A stretch of DNA of 10,084 nt from NCBI GenBank assembly GCA_013812695.1, contig JACCSZ010000422.1, positions 1 to 10,084 of the forward strand, in the 5' to 3' direction. This document shows, in pieces, positions 1-7,355 of this stretch. The translations under genes were made by a program, and so were the position numbers. Source of the DNA: Gemmatimonadales bacterium. GTDB lineage: Bacteria; Gemmatimonadota; Gemmatimonadetes; Gemmatimonadales; GWC2-71-9. Below the pieces are notes generated by a model. It was not told the origin of the DNA and ran no database searches. It worked only from the letters and a program-made list of their open reading frames with translations. The stretch's first letter is position 1. Each line of letters starts with the position of its first letter.

Positions 1-2027
1 TGGTGATCGAGGGCGAATCGGGACTGCACGCGCGGCCCGCAGCGGCGGTGGCGGCGGCGGCGCGCCGCTTCACCTCGGAAGTGCGGCTGGTGAAGGGGGA
101 TCGCGAGGCGAACGCGCGGAGCGTCGTGTCCATCATGACGCTCGAGGTGTCCGGCGGCGACACGGTGACCATCGTCGCGCGGGGCGAAGATGCTGGGGCC
201 GCGGTGGCGGCCATCGTCCAGAGCCTGACGCCGGGACTCGGCGCAGGGCAGCGCGGTGGTGCGGGGAGCGCGGCCGCGGCCCCCTCCCCGGCGCGAGCGG
301 GCGGAGCCCCGCCCATGACTACGGGCGACGGGTCCTTCAAAGGCGTGCCGGCCTCGCCGGGCGTCGCTATCGGCCGGGTGTTCCAGCTCCGCAACGACGA
401 CGATGTGCCGGAGGAGCGTGCCCTGGATCCGAGCCACGAGCGCCGCGCACTCGACGCGGCGCTCGCCACCGCGCGTCTCCAGCTCGCGGCGTTACGGGCG
501 CGGCTCGCGGCGGAGGCGGACGCCGACCGGGCTGCGATCTTTGCGGCGCACCAGGAACTGCTCGAGGATCCCGAACTGCTCGACGCCGCCGCGGAGGAGA
601 TGCGGGACGGGGCGACGGCCGCGTATGCGTGGCGGCAGGCCTACCTGCGGCAGGTGGACCGACTGCTCGCACTCCAGAACGAGCTACTCGCCGGCCGCGC
701 CGCCGACCTGCGCGACGTGGGCCGCCGCGTGCTCCATCTGCTCGTGGGCCGGGACGGCGAGTCCGACGACGTCCCGCCGGCCTCGATCGTCGTGGCCGAA
801 GATCTCGCGCCGTCCGACGCCGCGTCGCTGGACCGCACACGAGTGCTCGGCTTCTGCACGACGATGGGCAGCGCGACGTCGCACGTGGCCATCCTCGCGC
901 GCGGGCTCGGCATTCCCGCCGTCGCCGGGATCGACCCGCGCGTGCTCGAGGTTCCGTCCGGGACCCGGGTCGTCCTCGACGGCGACGCGGGCACGCTGCA
1001 GCCCGAGCCGTCGGCGGCCCAGGAAGCGGAGATCGTGAGGCGGCAGGAAGCCGCCGAGCGCCGGCGTGCGGTGGAGCTCGCGGCCGCCGCGGAGCCGGCC
1101 GTCACTCGAGACGGGCATCGGGTGGAGGTCGTCGCGAACATCGGCGATGTGGATGAGGCGCGCCGAGTGGCCGAGGTGGGCGGGGAAGGGGTCGGGCTGT
1201 TGCGGACGGAATTCCTGTTCCTGGAGCGCCGCACCGCGCCGACCGAGGAGGAGCAGGCGGCGGTGTACGAGGCGATCGCCCGGGCCCTCGGGCCAGAGCG
1301 CATCCTCGTCATCCGCACGCTCGACGTGGGCGGCGACAAGCCGCTGCCGTACCTGCCGATGGCGGCCGAAGCGAATCCGTTCCTCGGCGAGCGCGGCATC
1401 CGGCTGCTGCTCAACCGGCCGGAGATCCTGGCCAGCCAGGTGCGTGCCATCCTGCGAGCGTCCCGCGCCGGCAAGGTCGCGATCATGTTCCCGATGATCT
1501 CGACGATCGCGGAGTGGCGCGCGGCGCGCGAGGTGGTAGAGCGCGAGCGCATCGCGCTCGGCGTCCCGCCGCTGCCGGTCGGCATCATGATCGAGACCCC
1601 GTCGGCCGCGCTCATCGCGGACCGCTTCGCGCGGGAGGCGGACTTCTTCTCGATCGGTACCAACGACCTGACCCAGTACACGCTCGCGATGGATCGCACC
1701 AATCCGGGCCTCGCGCCGCAGGTGGACGCGCTGCACCCGGCGGTGCTGCGCCTGATCGAGCGCACCGTCGCCGGCGCGCACGCGCACGCGCGGTGGGTCG
1801 GCGTGTGTGGCGCGCTCGCGGGGGACCCCCAGGCGGTGCCGGTGCTGGTAGGCCTGGGCGTGGACGAGCTGAGCGCAAGCGTGCCGAGCGTGCCCTCGGT
1901 GAAGGCGCAGGTGCGGGCCCTCTCGCTGGAGGAGTGCCGGGCGACCGCCGAGCTGGCGCTCGACGCCGCTGACGGCGCGGAAGTGCGTGCGCTGGTCGTA
2001 CGTCGCCACCCGGCCGGGCCGGCATGA
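1..2027 (+). CDS. Fused HPr-Enzyme I (PTS phosphotransferase), 5'-truncated by window edge
   Basis: General PTS protein that takes phosphate from PEP (EI part) and passes it through its own HPr domain to the sugar-specific components; cytoplasmic. Numbering from the first full codon at base 3: HPr spans about 1-75, with GLHARPAA (phospho-His9) and a Ser40 at the HPr Ser46 position. A Gly/Ala/Pro-rich linker covers about 76-110. EI follows: N-terminal domain with TSHVAILAR (phospho-His294), a PEP-binding barrel with GLLRTEFLF, GGDKPLPYLP and the full C-terminal signature DFFSIGTNDLTQYTLAMDR (547-565), and GVCGALAGD with the catalytic-type Cys602. The EI His motif reads GSATSH rather than the usual GGxTSH, a mild deviation. 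Only about 8 residues precede the HPr histidine, against 14 in E. coli HPr, so the GTG at base 3 is probably internal and strand 1 of HPr lies off the left edge. Fusions of EIIA-HPr-EI (NagF-like) are known, so an EIIA could sit further upstream; that is inference. The stop overlaps the next start (ATGA). Confidence 0.93.
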   Translation, partial: VIEGESGLHARPAAAVAAAARRFTSEVRLVKGDREANARSVVSIMTLEVSGGDTVTIVARGEDAGAAVAAIVQSLTPGLGAGQRGGAGSAAAAPSPARAGGAPPMTTGDGSFKGVPASPGVAIGRVFQLRNDDDVPEERALDPSHERRALDAALATARLQLAALRARLAAEADADRAAIFAAHQELLEDPELLDAAAEEMRDGATAAYAWRQAYLRQVDRLLALQNELLAGRAADLRDVGRRVLHLLVGRDGESDDVPPASIVVAEDLAPSDAASLDRTRVLGFCTTMGSATSHVAILARGLGIPAVAGIDPRVLEVPSGTRVVLDGDAGTLQPEPSAAQEAEIVRRQEAAERRRAVELAAAAEPAVTRDGHRVEVVANIGDVDEARRVAEVGGEGVGLLRTEFLFLERRTAPTEEEQAAVYEAIARALGPERILVIRTLDVGGDKPLPYLPMAAEANPFLGERGIRLLLNRPEILASQVRAILRASRAGKVAIMFPMISTIAEWRAAREVVERERIALGVPPLPVGIMIETPSAALIADRFAREADFFSIGTNDLTQYTLAMDRTNPGLAPQVDALHPAVLRLIERTVAGAHAHARWVGVCGALAGDPQAVPVLVGLGVDELSASVPSVPSVKAQVRALSLEECRATAELALDAADGAEVRALVVRRHPAGPA

Positions 2028-3787
2028 GCGTCTGGCGTACCGCCTTCGGATGGCTGCAGAAAATCGGCAAATCGTTGATGCTGCCGGTCTCGGTGCTCCC
2101 GGTCGCCGGCATCCTGCTCGGCGTCGGCAGCGCGAAGTTCGCGTTGCTGCCGCCGGTGGTCTCGAACGTGATGGCGCAGGCTGGCGGCGCCGTGTTCGGC
2201 AACCTGCCGCTCATCTTCGCCATCGGGGTCGCGCTCGGCCTCACCGGCAACGACGGCGTCGGCGCGCTCGCCGCCGTGGTGGGCTTCGCCGTGATGGTAG
2301 CGACCATGGGCGTCATGGCGCCGCTGGTCGGCTATGAGCCGCGACCGATCATGGGCATCCCGTCGATCGAGACCGGCGTGTTCGGCGGCATCCTGATCGG
2401 GGCGGTCGCCGCGATCCTGTTCAATCGGTTTTACCGGGTCCAGCTCCCGCCGTATCTCGGGTTCTTCGCCGGCAAGCGCTCGGTCCCGATTCTCACGGCG
2501 TTCGCCGCCGTCTTCACGGGCATCGCGCTCAGCCTGATCTGGCCGCCGATCGGTCACGCGATCGACCGGTTTTCGCACTGGGCCGCGTCGGAGAACCCCG
2601 CGACCGCCTTCGCGCTCTACGGGGTGGTCGAGCGCTCGCTGCTGCCGTTCGGCCTGCATCACATCTGGAACGTGCCGTTCTTCTTCGAGGTCGGCCAATA
2701 CCTCGAGCCGGGGACCGGGAAGCTCATCCGTGGCGAGCTCTACCGCTTCACCGCCGGCGATCCCACCGCCGGCAATCTCGCGGGCGGCTACCTGTTCAAG
2801 ATGTGGGGCCTGCCCGCGGCGGCGCTGGCGATCTGGCGGACCGCGCGCCCCGAGCATCGCGCGAAGGTCGGCGGCATCATGATCTCGGCCGCCCTGACGT
2901 CGTTCCTCACGGGCATCACGGAGCCGATCGAGTTCTCGTTCCTGTTCGTGGCCCCGGTGCTGTACGGGATCCACGCGCTGCTCGCCGGGGTCGCGTACTT
3001 CACCGCGATCGAGCTCGGGATCCGGCACAGCACGACCTTCTCGCACGGCCTGATCGACTACGTCGTGCTGTTCCCGAACTCCTCGCGCGCGCTGTGGTTC
3101 CTGGTGCTGGGCCCGCTCTGGGCCCTTATGTACTACGCCCTGTTTCGGACTCTGATCGTTCGTCGGAATCTCAAGACACCGGGTCGCGAGCTGGAGGATG
3201 TCGGAGGAGCCGGGCCGGTGGGCCCGGAAGATTCGATGGCGTCTCGCCTGGTCGCGGCGTTGGGCGGCGCGGCCAACATCCGGAGCCTCGATGCGTGCAT
3301 CACGCGCCTGCGCGTCGATCTGCACGACGTCTCGCGCGCGAGCGCCGAGGCGCTGCGCGGCCTCGGGGCCGCGGGGGTCGTGCAGGTCGGCGGCGGGATG
3401 CAGGCCATCTTCGGCACGCGCTCGGAGAACCTGAAGACCGATATGGAGGAGTACATGCGGGCCGGTGGCACGCCCGCTATCCCCGCGCCGCCGGCCGCCC
3501 TCCCGGCTCCGGTCGAGCCCGAGGTTGTCGTCACGCCGGAGCACCGCGTCCGCGCGGCGGCGCTGCTCTCGGCGCTCGGCGGCGTGGACAACATCGCCCG
3601 CGTCGAGCCGTGCGCGCTCACCCGCCTCAGGGTGGAGGTCCGCGACGGCCGGGTGGTAGACGAAGCCGCGCTGGCGGCGGCGGGGGCATCCGGGGTGCTG
3701 CGCATCTCGGACGCGCTCCTGCACGTGGTGGTGGGCGCGAGTGCCGCCGCGACCGCCGCCGCGCTCGACCGTCAGCGCCGCCCATGA
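2024..3787 (+). CDS. ptsG: Glucose-type PTS permease EIICB with an extra C-terminal EIIB-like domain
   Basis: Inner-membrane permease that imports a hexose, probably glucose, and phosphorylates it at C6. Residues 1-385 form the EIIC transport domain: KSLMLPVSVLPVAGILLGVG (16-35), NDGVGALAAVV, YLGFFAGKR, PFGLHHIWNVPF (208-219) and the substrate-site motif GITEPIEFSF (297-306). From memory these match E. coli PtsG closely, much more than NagE or MalX. EIIB follows at about 403-480 with the phospho-cysteine motif LDACITRLRV (Cys425) and GMQAIFGTRSENLKTDMEEY. After a Pro/Ala linker (481-500) a second, shorter EIIB-like unit runs 505-583, with SALGGVDNI and EPCALTRLRV (Cys530). At 587 aa the protein is about 110 longer than E. 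coli PtsG because of this unit. No EIIA domain is present. The start is an ATGA overlap with the HPr-EI stop and has no clear Shine-Dalgarno, which fits translational coupling. Specificity could also be glucosamine or a related hexose. Confidence 0.9.
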   Translation: MSVWRTAFGWLQKIGKSLMLPVSVLPVAGILLGVGSAKFALLPPVVSNVMAQAGGAVFGNLPLIFAIGVALGLTGNDGVGALAAVVGFAVMVATMGVMAPLVGYEPRPIMGIPSIETGVFGGILIGAVAAILFNRFYRVQLPPYLGFFAGKRSVPILTAFAAVFTGIALSLIWPPIGHAIDRFSHWAASENPATAFALYGVVERSLLPFGLHHIWNVPFFFEVGQYLEPGTGKLIRGELYRFTAGDPTAGNLAGGYLFKMWGLPAAALAIWRTARPEHRAKVGGIMISAALTSFLTGITEPIEFSFLFVAPVLYGIHALLAGVAYFTAIELGIRHSTTFSHGLIDYVVLFPNSSRALWFLVLGPLWALMYYALFRTLIVRRNLKTPGRELEDVGGAGPVGPEDSMASRLVAALGGAANIRSLDACITRLRVDLHDVSRASAEALRGLGAAGVVQVGGGMQAIFGTRSENLKTDMEEYMRAGGTPAIPAPPAALPAPVEPEVVVTPEHRVRAAALLSALGGVDNIARVEPCALTRLRVEVRDGRVVDEAALAAAGASGVLRISDALLHVVVGASAAATAAALDRQRRP

Positions 3788-5715
3788 TCGCCGGCGCTCG
3801 ATCCCGCCTGACACCCGGCTTCGCCCTCTTCTCGGCGCTGGTGCTGTGCGTCGCCGGTTGCGGGGGCGCGACGCCGTCCCTCGCCCCGCCGGGCGCTGTC
3901 GCTCCAACGGCGGTGGCGCGCTACCAGCCGGCGCACGACCTGGGGCCGCTGTTTCACGATGCGCAGATGGCGCCGCTGTTCCCCGATTCGAAGACCCTGG
4001 TGGACGCGCGACCATTGGGAGTGCCGTCCGCGATCGCCGCGCGCTACGCCGAAGAGCAGGGACGGGCGGGGTTCAGCGTGCTCGCGTTCGTCCAGCGGCA
4101 CTTCGCGCTGCCGCGAGCGGCGGGCGAGGGCTTCCACACCGACACGACGCGCTCGATGGAGGAGCACATCCGCGCGCTGTGGTCCGCGCTCATTCGCCCG
4201 GCGGACGCCCCCACCCCGTACTCGTCGCTCATCCCGCTGCCCAACCCGTACGTGGTGCCGGGCGGCCGCTTCCGCGAGGTCTACTACTGGGATTCGTACT
4301 TCACCATGCTTGGGCTGGTCGAGAGCGGACGCACCGATCTCGTGCGCAGCATGCTCGACAACTTCGCCCATCTGATTGGCACGGTCGGCCACATCCCGAA
4401 CGGCAACCGGACGTACTACCTCGGGCGCAGCCAGCCGCCCTACTTCGCCGCGATGGTGGGCCTCTACGCGCGTGCGACGGACAGCACCCAGGCGTTGCGC
4501 TACCTGGATGCGCTCGAGGTCGAGCACGCATTCTGGATGGAGGGGGCGAACCGGCTGGCGAGGGGGGCTGCCCATCGCCGGGTGGTGAAGCTGGGCGACG
4601 GCACGGTGCTCAACCGCTACTTCGACGACATCCTTGAGCCGCGACCCGAGTCGTACCGCGAGGACTACACGCTCGCCCAGACGGTGCCGGCCGCGCGGCG
4701 CATGGACCTCTACCGCAACCTGCGCGCGTCGGCGGAGAGCGGCTGGGATTTCTCGAGCCGCTGGATGCGCGACACGACGGACCTGCGCACGCTCGAGACG
4801 ATCGAGTTGCTGCCGGTGGACCTGAACAGTCTGCTGTATCACGCCGAGCGAACGATCGCCGCGCTGCGGCGGCTCCGCGGGCGGGCGGGGGACGGGGAGG
4901 CCGCGGAGCGATTCAGCGCGGCGGCGGCGGCCCGCCGCAGGGCGCTGCTCGCGGCAGCCTACGATCCGGCGCGCGGCTTCTTCTACGACGTGCGCTGGCG
5001 CACGGGCGAGCGGGTGACGGACCGGCCGACGCTCGCCGCCGCGGCGGCGCTGTATTTCGGCCTGGCGACGCCGGCGCAGGCTCGCGTCGTGGCCGCGCGC
5101 CTCGAGCGCGACTTCCTCAAGCCTGGGGGCTTCGTCACGACGCTCATCGTTTCCGGGCAGCAGTGGGACGCGCCGAACGGTTGGCCGCCGCTACAGTGGC
5201 TCGCGATCGAAGGTGTCGGACGCTACGGTCGCGGCGACCTCGCCGGCCATGCGCGGGAGCGCTGGCTCGCGCTCAATCGCCGGACCTACCAGTCGACGGG
5301 CAAGATGACGGAGAAATACGATGTCATGGACCTGAACCGGCGCGCCGGCGGGGGCGAGTATCCCGCGCAGGACGGCTTCGGCTGGTCGAACGGCGTCGCG
5401 CTCGCGCTGGCGGCGCAGGAGCGACCGGTCGAGGTCGGTGCGGTGAATCCGGCCAAGCATGCCGGCGGCTGCCTGGATCTCTCCTTGGTAACGCGGGCCC
5501 CGCTTCGCCCCGCGCCGTGGACTCCAACGTGCCGCGGCCAGGAACAATCGCGGCTTACGAAGCGCGGCTCGCCCGCCGGCACTCCTTCACAGCCCGCATC
5601 CCGGCCAGCGCCACCAGCTCCGCCCATGCCGCACGGATCTCCTCGCGTGGGCACGTCCCGGGGGCATCATGCGGCGAGTCCCGCCGCACTCGTAAACACC
5701 TCCAGCGACAGGTGA
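3784..5715 (+). CDS. treA: GH37 trehalase lipoprotein, with an anomalous C-terminal extension
   Basis: Hydrolyses alpha,alpha-trehalose to two glucose molecules by inversion. Both family signatures are present: PGGRFREVYYWDSY (159-172) and QWDAPNGWPP (460-469). By alignment from memory with E. coli TreA, the general acid is Asp322 (in SGWDFSSRW) and the general base Glu510 (in MTEKYD); Glu525 in the Gly-rich GGGEYPAQDGFGW loop matches Glu511. The N-terminus has a basic start, a hydrophobic stretch and lipobox VAGC (Cys26), so the enzyme is probably membrane-anchored outside the cytoplasm. The family normally ends just after the GFGWSNGV helix, here near residue 547. The reading frame runs on for about 96 residues of Pro/Arg/Ser/Ala-rich sequence with no recognisable fold (bases about 5425-5715), suggesting a lost stop or frameshift. 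The ATG overlaps the ptsG stop (ATGA), placing it in the PTS operon where it would supply glucose to PtsG. The symbol denotes the secreted enzyme type and is not proof of orthology. Confidence 0.92.
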   Translation: MIAGARSRLTPGFALFSALVLCVAGCGGATPSLAPPGAVAPTAVARYQPAHDLGPLFHDAQMAPLFPDSKTLVDARPLGVPSAIAARYAEEQGRAGFSVLAFVQRHFALPRAAGEGFHTDTTRSMEEHIRALWSALIRPADAPTPYSSLIPLPNPYVVPGGRFREVYYWDSYFTMLGLVESGRTDLVRSMLDNFAHLIGTVGHIPNGNRTYYLGRSQPPYFAAMVGLYARATDSTQALRYLDALEVEHAFWMEGANRLARGAAHRRVVKLGDGTVLNRYFDDILEPRPESYREDYTLAQTVPAARRMDLYRNLRASAESGWDFSSRWMRDTTDLRTLETIELLPVDLNSLLYHAERTIAALRRLRGRAGDGEAAERFSAAAAARRRALLAAAYDPARGFFYDVRWRTGERVTDRPTLAAAAALYFGLATPAQARVVAARLERDFLKPGGFVTTLIVSGQQWDAPNGWPPLQWLAIEGVGRYGRGDLAGHARERWLALNRRTYQSTGKMTEKYDVMDLNRRAGGGEYPAQDGFGWSNGVALALAAQERPVEVGAVNPAKHAGGCLDLSLVTRAPLRPAPWTPTCRGQEQSRLTKRGSPAGTPSQPASRPAPPAPPMPHGSPRVGTSRGHHAASPAALVNTSSDR

Positions 5716-5739
5716 CCCACGCTCTGTCTCGACAGGGGC

Positions 5740-6990
5740 TTAAGTCGCGCCCGAGACCGGGACCGGCGCTGCTCTGTCGGTAGTGGTCCCGTCGCCTAGC
5801 TGGCCGTCCCCGTTGTATCCCCAGCAATACGCGACGGAAACAGACATCACGGCGCAGGTGTGAAACTCCCCCGCGCTGAGTTGACTGACGGGAAGCCCAC
5901 CGGCCACCGCCACCGGGATCAGACGCTGAGTCCGCGTGCCGTCACCGAGCGCGCCGTAAATATTGTTTCCCCAGCAGTACGCCCGGTCGCCTAGGGTTTC
6001 GCCACAGGTGTGTGTGCCGCCACCGCTCACCCGGCTGAAGGACAGTCCGCCGGCTACGGCTCTGGGCGTGAAACGGTTCAGTATCTTGCCATCGCCCAGC
6101 TGGCCATAGCTGCCTGCGCCCCAACAATGGGCGCGGTTGCCTGTGGTCACGCCGCAGGTGTGGTAGGTGCCGGCGTCAAGCTGACGGAAGAGGAGTGCAC
6201 CGGAGATGGGGGTGGGACTGCGGCGATGAGTGATATCGGAGCCATCGCCGATCTGACCGTACTGGTCACTGCCCCAGCACAAAACCCGATCTGAAGGCGT
6301 TACCCCGCAGGTGTGATAAATTCCCGCGGTGACTTGTCGGAACTGGTGTCCTCCTGCGACGGCCGTCGGCGCCAGCCGGCGAGTAGTCGTTCCATCGCCG
6401 ACCTGACCAGCCACGTTGTTGCCCCAACAGTACGCTTTCCTGTCCGCGTAGCCTACGCCACAAGTGTGGTAGGAACCTGCCTCCACTTCGCGGAACAGGC
6501 GCCCGCCGCCAACCCGGACCGGCGTCACGCGATCGGTGAGTGAGCCGTCCCCGATTTCGCCCTCGGCGTTCTTGCCCCAGCAGAACGCGCGATTGTCCGT
6601 AGTCACGGCACAGGTGTGATGAGCCCCTGCGCTGACTTGGCGGAATCGGTGCCCCCCCGCGACCTCTACGGGTGGTACGTGCGAACCGTAGGCTGCCCCA
6701 TCGCCGAGCACACCGGAGCCCCAGCAGAAGGCCCGGTTGTCGGTGGTGATGCCGCAGGTGTGGCCCTCCCCGCTGCTGACTTGGTCGCCGCTGCTGACCT
6801 GATAGAAGGCCGGCCCCTGCGCGGTGCCGATTGCAAGCGTCGGGGTCGCCGAAGTCGCGCTGGTAGGCGCCGTCGGGTCGTCGCGGCAGCTCACGGTGCC
6901 CAGGAGGCTGGCAACGGCGAGCATCCCCGCCCGGCGGCGCTGGAGCCTGGTGCCAGTGATATGACCGGAGATGGAGCTATGGTGTCGCAT
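5740..6990 (-). CDS. Secreted lipoprotein with seven RCC1-type beta-propeller repeats
   Basis: A 416-residue extracytoplasmic protein of unknown role. After a basic, hydrophobic leader (RRRAGMLAVASLLGTVSC) a likely lipid-attached Cys35 is followed by RDDPTAPTSATSATP, a short disordered linker; the lipobox TVSC is imperfect. Residues about 64-414 carry seven repeats of 48-51 residues. Each has an (H/Y/F)HTC motif (Cys79, 127, 177, 228, 279, 329, 379), a second cysteine 10-11 residues later in (A/V)xCWG, and a closing LGDGT-type turn. Seven is the number that closes an RCC1 propeller, and the cysteine pairs suggest one disulfide per blade, which fits an exported protein. RCC1 domains bind proteins or chromatin in eukaryotes; bacterial secreted forms are mostly uncharacterised. 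The ATG at 6990 is preferred because GGAAAGAG (6998-7005) lies seven bases upstream and the signal peptide begins soon after; an in-frame start at 7101 would add 37 leader residues. It is convergent with the trehalase. Confidence 0.85.
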   Translation of the reverse strand: MRHHSSISGHITGTRLQRRRAGMLAVASLLGTVSCRDDPTAPTSATSATPTLAIGTAQGPAFYQVSSGDQVSSGEGHTCGITTDNRAFCWGSGVLGDGAAYGSHVPPVEVAGGHRFRQVSAGAHHTCAVTTDNRAFCWGKNAEGEIGDGSLTDRVTPVRVGGGRLFREVEAGSYHTCGVGYADRKAYCWGNNVAGQVGDGTTTRRLAPTAVAGGHQFRQVTAGIYHTCGVTPSDRVLCWGSDQYGQIGDGSDITHRRSPTPISGALLFRQLDAGTYHTCGVTTGNRAHCWGAGSYGQLGDGKILNRFTPRAVAGGLSFSRVSGGGTHTCGETLGDRAYCWGNNIYGALGDGTRTQRLIPVAVAGGLPVSQLSAGEFHTCAVMSVSVAYCWGYNGDGQLGDGTTTDRAAPVPVSGAT

Positions 6991-7355
6991 GGATTGACTC
7001 TTTCCACGCCTGACGGAGTCAGCGGATAACAAAGACACGGCCGGCTGCTCGCGTGCGCTGTCCTGAGAGGGAGCATCTGCGCTGCCGTAGCACTGCGACA
7101 AGCGCGAGCAAACTACCGAGCCTTTATCAAGCGGATCTCAAGTGCGCCGCCGGGCGGCCAGACGGAAACCTTGATCGTTTAGCCACGGTCGGCGCCTTCA
7201 GCAAAGGCCGTTGCAGAAGTTCACGGCGGCGAGCGGGGGATATCGGTGACGGTGACACATTGTTGCTGTGGAGGCGCGTTCCGACAGTCGCGGGCCCAAG
7301 GCGCCTGCTCAACCAAACCGGCAGAATGCGATTAGGATTGTGCTGTCACCGGTAA
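6991..7355. other. Intergenic region between the RCC1 lipoprotein and tRNA-Pro
   Basis: About 365 bases without a convincing gene. It should hold the leftward promoter of the RCC1 lipoprotein and the rightward promoter of the tRNA. A TAGGAT at 7333-7338 is suitably placed for a tRNA -10 box, but no good -35 lies 16-18 bases before it, so I do not call a promoter. A GCCGCC-G-GGCGGC inverted repeat near 7147-7159 has too small a centre for a normal hairpin and no T-tract. A 100-codon open frame on the + strand (7053-7355) has arginine-rich, shadow-like composition and no ribosome site that I can see. Confidence 0.5.
6998..7005 (-). promoter_or_regulatory. Ribosome binding site of the RCC1 lipoprotein
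   Basis: GGAAAGAG on the minus strand, seven bases before the ATG at 6990. It decides the start in favour of 6990 over the longer in-frame option at 7101. Confidence 0.6.

Noticed and set aside
315..2027. Separate Enzyme I gene starting at the internal ATG at 315
   Set aside because: The HPr domain is in the same uninterrupted frame with a flexible linker, and no ribosome site stands out before the ATG.
2803..3783. + strand open frame running into the trehalase from inside ptsG
   Set aside because: It is the out-of-frame shadow of ptsG; the trehalase start is fixed at 3784 by the ATGA overlap and lipoprotein signal.
641..4015. Minus-strand open frame of 1124 codons opposite HPr-EI, ptsG and the trehalase start
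   Set aside because: Arg/Ala/Gly-rich composition with no domain; it is the mirror of three certain genes in very high-GC DNA.
5492..5514. CGCGGG / CCCGCG inverted repeat as an operon terminator
   Set aside because: Six-base stem with an 11-base loop and no T-tract; common by chance at this GC.
5740..6990. Periodic signal of about 150 bases resembling a repeat array or CRISPR
   Set aside because: The period is that of the 48-51 residue RCC1 protein repeats; there are no identical direct repeats with unique spacers.
6991..7101. Longer start for the RCC1 protein at 7101
   Set aside because: It would put 37 polar residues ahead of the signal peptide; the 6990 start has a good ribosome site.
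7053..7355. 100-aa + strand open frame before the tRNA
   Set aside because: No ribosome site, shadow-like composition, and it ends on the tRNA leader.
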